Shown one piece after another: positions 35,603-43,671 of a stretch of 64,000 bases of DNA. The position numbers and the translations under genes are program-made. The stretch's first letter is position 1. Every line of letters begins with the position of its first letter. A model generated the notes under the pieces. That model saw nothing but the letters and a program-made list of their open reading frames with translations. It made no database searches and had not been told where the DNA came from. This stretch comes from Deltaproteobacteria bacterium. GTDB taxonomy: Bacteria; Desulfobacterota; Desulfomonilia; UBA1062. The stretch lies in the NCBI GenBank assembly GCA_018434685.1, contig JAHDOV010000004.1, positions 474,808 through 538,807 of the forward strand, given 5' to 3'.

Positions 35603-36952
35603 TTATTCCTCTTTCTTGTCCATCTTTCGGTACAGCGTCCTGGTGGAGATCCCCAGGAGCTTTGATGCGAGGCCCTTGTCCCCTTTCGTGCGTTTCAGGG
35701 TCTCTTCCATGAGGATCCGTTCGACCTCCTCGAGGGGGGTCCCGAGCGGGATGTTGAGGGAGTCTCTGGACATGGCGGTTGCCTTGGTGATGTCCCTGGG
35801 GAGATCGTCCGCTCCGATGACCCCGTCCCTGTCGAGCACGACACAACGCTCGATGACGTTCTCCAGTTCGCGCACGTTGCCGGGCCAATCATAATTGAGG
35901 AGTATCTCCAGGGCCTTGGACTCGATGCCGGTGAGCGCCTTGTCGTTCTTTTTCGAAAAGCGGTTGATGAAGTGCTGGACAAGGGTGGGGATGTCTTCCC
36001 TCCTGTCCGTGAGCCGCGGCAGCTCGATGGTGATGACATTGAGCCGCCAGTAGAGATCCTCGCGGAAAAGCCCCTGCTTGACCATGGCAGCGAGGTTCTT
36101 GTTCGTCGCAGCGATAATCCTCGTATCGGTAAACAAGGTCTTGTTGCTCCCGAGCCGTTCAAAGGTACCCTGCTGGAGGATCCGCAGGAGTTTTACCTGG
36201 ACCGCGGGTGGCACCTCGCCGATCTCATCGAGGAATATGCTCGATTTGTCGGCAACTTCGAAGCGGCCCTCTTTCCTGGCAGCGGCGCCGGTGAACGCAC
36301 CCTTTTCATAGCCGAACAGTTCACTCTCGATGAGGGTCTCGGGGATTGCTGCACAGTTCACCTTGACCATGGGCCTGGAGCCCCGGGGCGATAACTGGTG
36401 GATCATATCGGCAATGACCTCTTTACCCGTTCCTGACTCGCCCAGGATAAGCACTGTAGCCTGGCTCGGTGCCACCTGATGGACGAGATCCACGATGCTT
36501 TTCATCCGTGGGCTGGCCGTCTCGATGAGCGGGCCCGATTCAAAGGCCTCGATGCGCTCTTTCATCCTGATGTTGTCCATGGTGAGGATCTGTTTCTCGA
36601 TGGCCCGGTTGACCGCTTTGAGGATGTCGGCCTTCTTGAAGGGTTTGGTGATGTAGTCGTATGCCCCCTGTTTCATGGAATCCACCGCGGTGTCCACCGA
36701 GGCGAACCCGGTGATCATGATGACCTCGGTAAAGGGTGAGATGGATTTCGATACCTTGAGCAGTTCCAGCCCGTCCATGCCGGCCATCCTGATATCGGTA
36801 ACGAGGAGATCGATACCCCCATGGCGGATGATCTTGAAGGCCTCATCTCCGTTGGATGCCGTGTCAACGGTGAAGCCCTCCTTCTCCAGGATCTTCTTGA
36901 GTGATTGACGGATTCCTATCTCATCATCGACAACGAGGATCTTTTTGTTCAT
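35603..36952 (-). CDS. Sigma-54-dependent response regulator
   Basis: An NtrC-family activator of 449 residues. It has a receiver with D53 in VTDIRMAG, an AAA+ domain with GESGTGKE, GAFTGA and IFLDEIGEV, and a C-terminal Fis-type helix-turn-helix (KLLGISTRTLYRKM). Its ATG overlaps the stop of the exported protein gene (ATGA). With the kinase at 38024-40183 it makes the second kinase/exported-protein/sigma-54-regulator set in this window. No -24/-12 promoter is obvious locally. Confidence 0.93.
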   Translation of the reverse strand: MNKKILVVDDEIGIRQSLKKILEKEGFTVDTASNGDEAFKIIRHGGIDLLVTDIRMAGMDGLELLKVSKSISPFTEVIMITGFASVDTAVDSMKQGAYDYITKPFKKADILKAVNRAIEKQILTMDNIRMKERIEAFESGPLIETASPRMKSIVDLVHQVAPSQATVLILGESGTGKEVIADMIHQLSPRGSRPMVKVNCAAIPETLIESELFGYEKGAFTGAAARKEGRFEVADKSSIFLDEIGEVPPAVQVKLLRILQQGTFERLGSNKTLFTDTRIIAATNKNLAAMVKQGLFREDLYWRLNVITIELPRLTDRREDIPTLVQHFINRFSKKNDKALTGIESKALEILLNYDWPGNVRELENVIERCVVLDRDGVIGADDLPRDITKATAMSRDSLNIPLGTPLEEVERILMEETLKRTKGDKGLASKLLGISTRTLYRKMDKKEE

Positions 36953-38004
36953 GGCGTGAACGGGTCCTTTACCATGGTGGTGAGCATGAGTTTCTGCCGT
37001 TTATCATGCACGGTTATTTCCTTAAACAGGGCCTGTCCCTGTACACTGGGTGCATAGACAATATAGGTTCCCGCAGCTATGTCTGCAAGCATGCAGCGGT
37101 TTTTTTCATCGAGGCGTGCGTGGTACCGCACGGATGATTTTTTCAGGTCTTCAAGGGAGTTTCTGAAGGTGCTGAGCTGCGCATCCCTGTCTTGGGAGTA
37201 GTCACGGTAGGCCTTCTCATAGGCAGCCGAATCCGCCTTCTGCCGAGCCAGTGCCTCTGTGATGGACCGCTGCAGGGGCTGCAGTTGGGCGGTGAAGGCC
37301 TCTTCGAAGCCGAGCACCCTGGTCTGATCCTTATAACCCTTTCTCTGTGCGAAGTGCATGTCCATGATCTCGAGAGCGAAACCACCCTGTATCTCGGACT
37401 TGATCTGAGAGATCTCCTCTCTGGAGAGTTCCCCGATAAAGAATGAGAAGTCTTCGGGCTCATGCCCCTGGTTCGACAGGGTTTCACCGGGGGCGAGGCC
37501 GGATTTGAGGGTCAGAGGATGAATGAACTCGAGGACGAGGGAGGAGGTGGTGGGCAGGGTGACGCCCCCGATCTTGGGTTTGTAGGTGATATCGGTAATG
37601 ATGCGGTCCGAGTTGTTTTTGACCGCATAGAAAAAGGCGACATCTCCCAGGGCTGAGGACGAGGGTGAGATCTCGGTCTCGGTGGACAGGACGCTCAGGG
37701 TGATGGACCCGAGATACTGCTTTCTCAGGGAGGCCAGCATAGCTGTATAGGCCTGTTGTTTCTGCTGTACCGTTTCGCGAGCCCGGTCTCGCTGCGCACT
37801 GAGGAGATCGATCCGATATCTGGTGGCGAGTTGCCCGAGCGCAAGATCCATCTGGCCCTGCAGGTGCTTCAGGACAGGGGCGGTGCCGGGCGAAAGGAGG
37901 TAGATCTCCGAGGACCCCGGGGGAACTTCGAGATGGAGCCTTGCTGCAGAGATAACGCAGGGAAACAGGAGCATAAGGCATACGATGGAGATGATTGATC
38001 TCAT
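36949..38004 (-). CDS. Exported accessory protein between kinase and regulator
   Basis: A 351-residue protein with a signal peptide (hydrophobic core 5-16, cleavage near 20). Helical segments around 50-85 and 250-300 flank a beta-rich centre of about 100-200. There is no lipobox, so it is probably periplasmic. I do not recognise the family. The ATG at 38004 has AGAGG 9 bases upstream; the longer frame to 38109 lies within the kinase gene. Gene order suggests a ligand-binding or kinase-modulating role similar to that of QseG, although the sequence does not look like QseG. Confidence 0.75.
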   Translation of the reverse strand: MRSIISIVCLMLLFPCVISAARLHLEVPPGSSEIYLLSPGTAPVLKHLQGQMDLALGQLATRYRIDLLSAQRDRARETVQQKQQAYTAMLASLRKQYLGSITLSVLSTETEISPSSSALGDVAFFYAVKNNSDRIITDITYKPKIGGVTLPTTSSLVLEFIHPLTLKSGLAPGETLSNQGHEPEDFSFFIGELSREEISQIKSEIQGGFALEIMDMHFAQRKGYKDQTRVLGFEEAFTAQLQPLQRSITEALARQKADSAAYEKAYRDYSQDRDAQLSTFRNSLEDLKKSSVRYHARLDEKNRCMLADIAAGTYIVYAPSVQGQALFKEITVHDKRQKLMLTTMVKDPFTP

Positions 38005-38023
38005 AGTCTGTCGACCTCTTTCT

Positions 38024-40183
38024 TCAATTGTTCGAGACATGAAAGGGTATGGAGAAGATGAAGGTGGAGCCCGTTCCCTTCTGGCTCTCCACATCCACCC
38101 ATCCGTCATGTGCGTTTGCTATGTACTGAACCAGCGCGAGCCCGAGACCGGTGCCGTTATCCTTGGTGGTGAAATACGGGTCAAATATCCGCCGGGTGTT
38201 CTCGGGCGGGATGCCATACCCCGTATCCTTTACCAAGAGTAGGAAATTGTCCTTGATCTCCATGAGGGAAATTACCAGTGTTCCTCCCGACGGCATTGCA
38301 TCTTCCGCATTTTTGATCAGATTTATCAAAAGCTGTCTGAATTGTCCACGGTCTATCATGATCCTGGGCAATGTATGCGGACACTTGATGGTGGATTCGA
38401 TGCCCCTCCTGCTCAGTTCCGGAAGCAGCATGGAGAGGACGGAGGAGACCTCTGCCTCTGGATCGAGCGATTGTTTCTTGGGATGCGGCAGCCGCGCATA
38501 GGAGAGGTATTCGTCGGTTATCTGGGAGAGACGGTCGATCTCCTTCTGGATTATGTGGAGAAGATCGGTTGCCTCGGTGTTGTCGGTATATTCCTTGAGC
38601 TCGTCCTCGAGGAGTTCCGAGTGGAGCAGCACCGAGGTAAGGGGATTGCGGATCTCGTGGGCCACATGGGCTGACATCTGTCCCACGGCGGCAAGTTTCT
38701 CTGCCTGGATGAGCTTCTCGGTGAGGGCCTTTGTATCGGTGATATCGACTGCATATTGAACGACGTAGTCCACTTCCCCCTTTGAGCCGAACAGGGGAAT
38801 GGCGCTGATGTCGAAGAAATATGGCTTGCCCTGGATCTCCATCCTTTTGTCCCGTTCGCTGATGATCTTGCCGGTCTTGAAACACTTTTCCACGATATCC
38901 GTGTGACAGAGGCGCTCTCCCTCGGGGAAGTCCACGCAGCAGTGTTTGTCGATGATCTCCCCGCGGGATTTCCCGTAGAGATCGCACAGGCGCTGGTTTG
39001 CGTCTGCAATGGTGAAGGCCGAGTCGATCATGGCAAGATAGTGAGGCACGCCGTTGAAGATGGTCTCAAGCCGCTTATGAGCGATCAGCACCCTCTCTGC
39101 CCATTTGTTTCTCTCGGATGCGGTGGCCCTGGCCTTGTTGATGCGCAGGAGCACCAGGGTAGCCAGAAAAATGAAGCCGATACTGACCGACCCCAGGATC
39201 AGGGTGTTCCGGAAGGTATCGCTCATGAGGTAGATCACTTCACTGTAGGGAGATGTGGCAGCGGTTATCCATCTCCTGTTGAGAAAATGGACCGAGGAGA
39301 ATGCCAAGAGCTTCTTCGTGGGTACCAGACGAGGATAGTGGGGGAAGATGAATTCATACATCCCGTCGTTCTTGAGCTCCATCCCGTGTCTGATCTCCTC
39401 GATCCCGGAGATGCTGAAGCCTCTCTTTTCCAGGTCCAGGATGATGTCGTAGAGGTTGAGACCGATCCATTTCGGGTTCGGATGGTAGAGGATGAGCCCG
39501 GTCTCGTCCAGGAGCCATGCATACCCCGATTCAGAGGGTCTGATGGGAGCCACATAGTGCGCCGTGATGTTTGCGAGGTCGATGGCGCAGCCGATGACAC
39601 CATGGAAGGTCCCGTCGTTCCCGGTAAGCGGGAAGGTGATGATAAAGGTCTCGAAACGATCCGGGATATCCTGGTACTGCTCGCCTCCTACCATGATGAT
39701 ATCCGAGACAAAGGGTACACCCAGTTCCTTTGCCACACGGAAATAGGTCCTGAAGCTGAAGTCCTTCCCCTCCAGTCCGGGCAGGACGGATTCAGGGAAG
39801 TGGTGGCGCATGACGCCGGTTGAGTCTTCCCAGAACACGAAGGTGACCTTGTTCTTCAGGGACCGGTATGCATTCTGCAGCGCGACACTGATGGACTTGG
39901 GGTCGCCGCCGGCCACGTTGTCTATGTGTGTAGTCAGGTTCAGGATATTGGTGATATCGTTCATGTACTGTTCGATACCCATGGCCGTCTGCTGTGCCAG
40001 CAGACCCTGTTCCCGGTTGAACTGCTTTGCCATCTCGCGTTCCACGCTTCGATACGAGTAGAGGGCAAAGAGCACCACAAAGCCGAGCACGATGACGCTG
40101 CCCATCCAGATGATGAGCTCCCAGTTCGTCTCTTTGGTCGTGACGGTATGGCGTTTCATCTTCCCGTTCTCATGGTTCTTCAT
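38024..40183 (-). CDS. Cache-PAS sensor histidine kinase
   Basis: A membrane kinase of 719 residues. Membrane segments (about 22-44 and 328-348) flank a double-Cache periplasmic domain with SGYAWLLDETGLILYHPNP. A cytoplasmic PAS domain (about 375-490) carries several Cys in CC, LC and KC positions, suggesting a redox or metal site. The dimerisation domain has H509 in AHEIRNPL, and the HATPase domain has NLIKNAEDAMPSGG. It overlaps the 3' end of the nucleotidyltransferase gene by 14 bases. It likely drives the regulator at 35603. An alternative start is 40159. Confidence 0.9.
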   Translation of the reverse strand: MKNHENGKMKRHTVTTKETNWELIIWMGSVIVLGFVVLFALYSYRSVEREMAKQFNREQGLLAQQTAMGIEQYMNDITNILNLTTHIDNVAGGDPKSISVALQNAYRSLKNKVTFVFWEDSTGVMRHHFPESVLPGLEGKDFSFRTYFRVAKELGVPFVSDIIMVGGEQYQDIPDRFETFIITFPLTGNDGTFHGVIGCAIDLANITAHYVAPIRPSESGYAWLLDETGLILYHPNPKWIGLNLYDIILDLEKRGFSISGIEEIRHGMELKNDGMYEFIFPHYPRLVPTKKLLAFSSVHFLNRRWITAATSPYSEVIYLMSDTFRNTLILGSVSIGFIFLATLVLLRINKARATASERNKWAERVLIAHKRLETIFNGVPHYLAMIDSAFTIADANQRLCDLYGKSRGEIIDKHCCVDFPEGERLCHTDIVEKCFKTGKIISERDKRMEIQGKPYFFDISAIPLFGSKGEVDYVVQYAVDITDTKALTEKLIQAEKLAAVGQMSAHVAHEIRNPLTSVLLHSELLEDELKEYTDNTEATDLLHIIQKEIDRLSQITDEYLSYARLPHPKKQSLDPEAEVSSVLSMLLPELSRRGIESTIKCPHTLPRIMIDRGQFRQLLINLIKNAEDAMPSGGTLVISLMEIKDNFLLLVKDTGYGIPPENTRRIFDPYFTTKDNGTGLGLALVQYIANAHDGWVDVESQKGTGSTFIFSIPFHVSNN

Positions 40184-41549
40184 CCAGGCCCGGGAGGTAG
40201 AGATCGGTTTCTATCTCCCGGGGCAGCCCTGCCATGCGTGCATGCACCTCTTGTCTGTCCAGGGCGAGCAGCGGGCTGATCTCGACGAGGGTCGTGGGCT
40301 TGAGCCGGACCCCGAGCTCTTCGAGCCAGGACCGGTACAGGTCGCTCTGCATGGATCTCGAGCTCTCCAGCGAATCTTCCCCGGTCATATTCTTCACCGG
40401 TGCAAATTCTTCCTCTCGCAATACCTCCAGCGTTATGGATGTATCTGCCAGGGGCAGGGCATCAAAGATGAATGTCTCGAATTTTATGCCTTTTTCCTCT
40501 GCGGGGTTTCCCTTCTCGTCCAGGGTCGGGATCGTCTTGAGTGCCTTATGAAAAGACAGGCGCAGGTCTCCCCGGGTCAGCGTTTCCACAAAGTCGCGCC
40601 TGATGACATGGATAGCTATGGAACCTGCCCAGTGGAGCATAGCCCCCCCTTCGTCCGCAGCATAGCGTATCTCGTCACCCATGTCACTGTACTCGATCAC
40701 CCGTGTCTTTCCGTCCACGCGTGCTATCACCCCGACCTTTTCTTCAAAGCCCCGTTTCCGTACCACCTTTGATGACATCCGGGCGCCGCTTTCATGGTGC
40801 AGCCCGATGAAGAGGGGGTCACAGACCTTCACCAGGGGGTTGTCTACCTGGAAATAGAAGATCTCTTCAATACCTTTTTCGTGCATGATGTCGAGGCAGC
40901 CGTTTTTCTGCAGTGCCAGGAAGGTTCCGCCATGACCGTCGGGATTCATGAACAGGCCACCTTCCCGGGAGATCAGGAACTTCCCCTCCGGGGTAACCGA
41001 CGGCAGCATGCCCTGTACGAAGAAATGCACCTCGTCCGGATCGAGCCCGAAATAGGCATGTTCGGCAAAGAACTCCCTACTCTGGGCATCGTTGATCCGT
41101 GACGTCATGATGAACAGCGGGATCGTGGAGCCGTAGTTCCTGCTCAGGGCGAGCACCTTCTGTGCATGCAGGCAGAACAGGCTCTTGTCTCTCACCGGGC
41201 TCACCTTCACGACGCCCTTGGGTGCCTCGATGCCGAGGCGGGAGCCCTGTCCCCCCGCTACGACCAGGGCTGCAACCCTGCCCCGGCGCAGGAGGTCCTC
41301 CCCCCGGGTACGATACGTGTTCGCCCCTGGAGAAGAAGCAAAAGATGCGGGGATTACCTCGGCGGGGGCCACCTCCTTTTTCGGAGGCTCCTCATAGAGA
41401 CAGTTGCCGTTCACCAGCTGTTGAATGAGGGGGAAGTCCACGAGCGTGAGGTCTTCTTCAATGCGTTCCCGGGACAGGAAGGGCACCCTGTCTTCAAGAA
41501 GTCTTGCGATATGGTTTTGCCCTGCCTCGAGCAGCCTTTTTTCGAGCAT
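40170..41549 (-). CDS. UDP-sugar pyrophosphorylase (UDPGP/UAP family)
   Basis: A 459-residue nucleotidyltransferase. The GT-A-type nucleotide loop VVAGGQGSRLGIEAPKG lies near residue 97, and the substrate motif YFQVDNPLVKVCDP near 232 resembles eukaryotic-type UAP/UGP enzymes rather than bacterial GalU or GlmU. It should make a UDP-sugar (UDP-GlcNAc, UDP-GalNAc or UDP-glucose) from UTP and the sugar-1-phosphate. It overlaps rarA by 56 bases upstream and the kinase by 14 downstream. The exact sugar cannot be told. Confidence 0.88.
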   Translation of the reverse strand: MLEKRLLEAGQNHIARLLEDRVPFLSRERIEEDLTLVDFPLIQQLVNGNCLYEEPPKKEVAPAEVIPASFASSPGANTYRTRGEDLLRRGRVAALVVAGGQGSRLGIEAPKGVVKVSPVRDKSLFCLHAQKVLALSRNYGSTIPLFIMTSRINDAQSREFFAEHAYFGLDPDEVHFFVQGMLPSVTPEGKFLISREGGLFMNPDGHGGTFLALQKNGCLDIMHEKGIEEIFYFQVDNPLVKVCDPLFIGLHHESGARMSSKVVRKRGFEEKVGVIARVDGKTRVIEYSDMGDEIRYAADEGGAMLHWAGSIAIHVIRRDFVETLTRGDLRLSFHKALKTIPTLDEKGNPAEEKGIKFETFIFDALPLADTSITLEVLREEEFAPVKNMTGEDSLESSRSMQSDLYRSWLEELGVRLKPTTLVEISPLLALDRQEVHARMAGLPREIETDLYLPGLDEEP

Positions 41550-42774
41550 CTATGATCTCCTTAATCCTTTTCTCAAACCCTGCCTCTTTTGGGAAATACA
41601 ATTTCACATCGTCCATAGATTCCGGAAAATAGTTCAGTGCCAGCGCGGCCTCGGGGTCATCGTGGGCATAGATGTAGCCTTTACCGTACCCAAGGTCCTG
41701 CATGAGTCGGGTCGGGGCATTCCGCAGGTACAGCGGTACGCCAGGCGTGCCGGTTTTCCTTATCAGGTCCTTCACCCGTTTTTCCATCAGGTATAAGGCG
41801 TTGCTCTTGGGTGCGCAGGCCAGATACACCGCTGCCTGGTACAGGGCAAGTTCCCCCTCGGGGGAGCCCAGGGTGGTGAAGGCCTCTTTTGCGCCGATCA
41901 CGAAGCGCAGGGCATTGGGGTCTGCCATGCCGATGTCTTCGGAGGCGATCCGGATCATCCTGCGCAGCACAAAGAGCCGGTCCTCTCCGGCCTCGAGCAT
42001 CCTGCCGAGCCAGTATACGCTCGCGTCCGCATCGCCTGCCCGGACACTCTTATGAAAGGCGGATATCAGGTCATAGTGATTTTCACCGGAGCGGTCGTGG
42101 TAGAGCGGCCGTTCCAGTATGTCCTGCAGGTCGGCCAGGTCTATCGTTTCCTTTTCAATGGTCGTTACGGCCAGTTCCAGCAGGTTCAGGGCGGCACGCG
42201 CATCCCCGTCGGCTGAGTTCGCCATGGCCTGTATGCACTCGTCGGTGAGCGTCTTTCCGAGAGATTTCACGTAGGGGTCATGGGTGATGGCCCTGGAGAG
42301 AATCTCCCGGATCTCGGATGCTTCAAGGGCGTGGAATACGATGACCTGCAGCCGGGAGAGCAGTGGCGAGGTGACCGAGAACGAGGGGTTTTCCGTGGTT
42401 GCCCCGATCAGGATTATGGAGCCGTTTTCCACGAAGGGAAGCAGTGCGTCCTGCTGCACCCGGTTGAACCGGTGCACCTCATCGATAAACACGACCGGCG
42501 GCGTCTGCGCCGATTCCGCCGTGCCGGTCACCTTTCTGATTTCCTGTATCCCGCTGGTGACCGCGCTTATGGCAAAATACGAATCTGGATAGTGCTGTTC
42601 GATGATGTGGGCAGCGCTGCTCTTTCCGGTTCCCGGCGGCCCCCACAGCATGACGGACCGTCTCTTGCCCTGCAGGAAATTTTCGACAAAGACCTTTGCC
42701 TCTTTCTGGCCGATGAGTTCGTCGATGGCCGAGGGCCGTACGCGGTAGGCAAGTGGTCGCACCTTTTTCTCCAT
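41494..42774 (-). CDS. rarA: Replication-associated recombination protein RarA
   Basis: An AAA+ ATPase of 426 residues related to clamp loaders that acts at stalled replication forks. It has Walker A GPPGTGKSS, Walker B VFIDEVHRFN, sensor GATTENPSF, and the C-terminal tetramerisation region with ALYQAAVYLA and YLRNAPT. The ATG at 42774 is preferred to a start 9 codons upstream because it begins at the conserved MEKKVRPLAYRVRP. An AT-rich stretch upstream may carry its promoter. Confidence 0.95.
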   Translation of the reverse strand: MEKKVRPLAYRVRPSAIDELIGQKEAKVFVENFLQGKRRSVMLWGPPGTGKSSAAHIIEQHYPDSYFAISAVTSGIQEIRKVTGTAESAQTPPVVFIDEVHRFNRVQQDALLPFVENGSIILIGATTENPSFSVTSPLLSRLQVIVFHALEASEIREILSRAITHDPYVKSLGKTLTDECIQAMANSADGDARAALNLLELAVTTIEKETIDLADLQDILERPLYHDRSGENHYDLISAFHKSVRAGDADASVYWLGRMLEAGEDRLFVLRRMIRIASEDIGMADPNALRFVIGAKEAFTTLGSPEGELALYQAAVYLACAPKSNALYLMEKRVKDLIRKTGTPGVPLYLRNAPTRLMQDLGYGKGYIYAHDDPEAALALNYFPESMDDVKLYFPKEAGFEKRIKEIIDARKKAARGRAKPYRKTS

Positions 42775-42825
42775 GGAGGTATATATAGCATAAATCCACA
42801 CCCAGAAAAAATTTATAAAAAAATT

Positions 42826-42945
42826 CAGGCTGCGGGCTTAAGTAATCCCTTCAACTGACGATAGGGAATAATAGGTTCTTCAAGATTCATTCCCCGTAGA
42901 ACCTCCTCATATGTTTGCAGGCCGAATAGGGCCTGCATTTTTTTT
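42826..42945 (+). ncRNA. Candidate small RNA with pseudoknot and anti-Shine-Dalgarno motif
   Basis: The plus strand ends here in a textbook intrinsic terminator, yet no plus-strand gene lies upstream for about 19 kb, so a short untranslated transcript is the simplest reading. Four segments are ordered A-B-A'-B' (42864-42869, 42873-42879, 42889-42894, 42898-42904) with perfect A/A' (6 bp) and B/B' (7 bp) pairing, which is an H-type pseudoknot layout. A CCTCCT just after B' could bind ribosome sites of target messages. The 5' end is a guess from a weak TATAAA at 42814-42819 without a good -35. Confidence 0.42.
42916..42945 (+). terminator. Intrinsic terminator
   Basis: A perfect 8-bp stem (42916-42923 with 42930-42937, including the closing T-A) and a 6-base loop are followed by eight T residues on the plus strand, then further T-rich sequence. 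Confidence 0.82.
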
Positions 42946-43108
42946 GTCTTTTTTCTGCATCGCCCCTGGAGTTAACCGGCAGATTTTTCCGGTAAAACCG
43001 GCCCGAATCCCATCAGGGCAGGTGTCCCGCATCTGACGGCATTTTCCACGAAGTTTTATCTTTATGATATTGTTCCGTTTTCCATTTGAATGAAGAAGAA
43101 ATCTTGCC

Positions 43109-43137
43109 TTGACAAACACCACCAGAGGTTATAGATA
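43109..43137 (+). promoter_or_regulatory. Promoter of the initiator tRNA
   Basis: TTGACA (43109-43114) and TAGATA (43132-43137) are separated by 17 bases. Transcription would begin a few bases before the tRNA at 43148. Confidence 0.65.
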
Positions 43138-43147
43138 GCTCACATGT

Positions 43148-43224
<77 letters not shown>

Positions 43225-43671
43225 ATTTTAACCGCATAATTTCAAACAAATCTATCTCATCTCCTGAATACAAATAAAGCCTGATAAAAAGCCCGATCTC
43301 CAGCCCTTGATAATAACAATAATGCTATGTGGGGGGTATGAGTTGAGAAAAGGGAGGCCTGGCCGGCATCACCAGCAGTTGAGAGAAGGAACAAAGTCAG
43401 AACCCATGCCTAATAGGGAGTGCTGATATGGAAAAGGCCGCCCACGGCATGAAAAAACCGCAAGCGAGCCTCAATAGTGTTTGTGAAAGAAGTGTCCCCT
43501 GTGCATTATATTAAATAATGACTTCGTCTTTGCCCTGTCACAAGCCGATCAAAGCATTTACAATGCACTATATCACCTCTTTAAGCCCCCTTAACGAACC
43601 TGAGACTGCACAGGAGACATCCACTTTATACAGCAAGATGATACATGTATCAATACTATTTTTTCTTCTGC
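43225..43671. other. Gene-free stretch between tRNA-fMet and carB
   Basis: Nothing convincing codes here. A 28-codon plus-strand frame (43428-43514) follows GGGAG but has no recognisable content. Two palindromes stand out: CATTAT-5-ATAATG at 43504-43520 and a perfect 14-bp palindrome at 43639-43652, just beyond the carB stop on its strand. No clear terminator follows the tRNA. Confidence 0.5.

Larger units (their letters stand above)
42775..43147 (+). other. Gene-free stretch between rarA and the initiator tRNA
   Basis: No protein gene is supported here. The stretch holds the candidate small RNA (42826-42945), its terminator and the tRNA promoter. The remaining 42946-43108 shows nothing clear. 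Confidence 0.6.

Noticed and set aside
36949-38109. Upstream extension of the exported protein to 38109
   Set aside because: The extra residues overlap the kinase gene and would hide the signal peptide; the ATG at 38004 has a better ribosome site.
38181-38987. 268-codon minus-strand frame inside the Cache-PAS kinase
   Set aside because: It is a +1 shadow of the kinase with an Arg- and His-rich composition and no start context.
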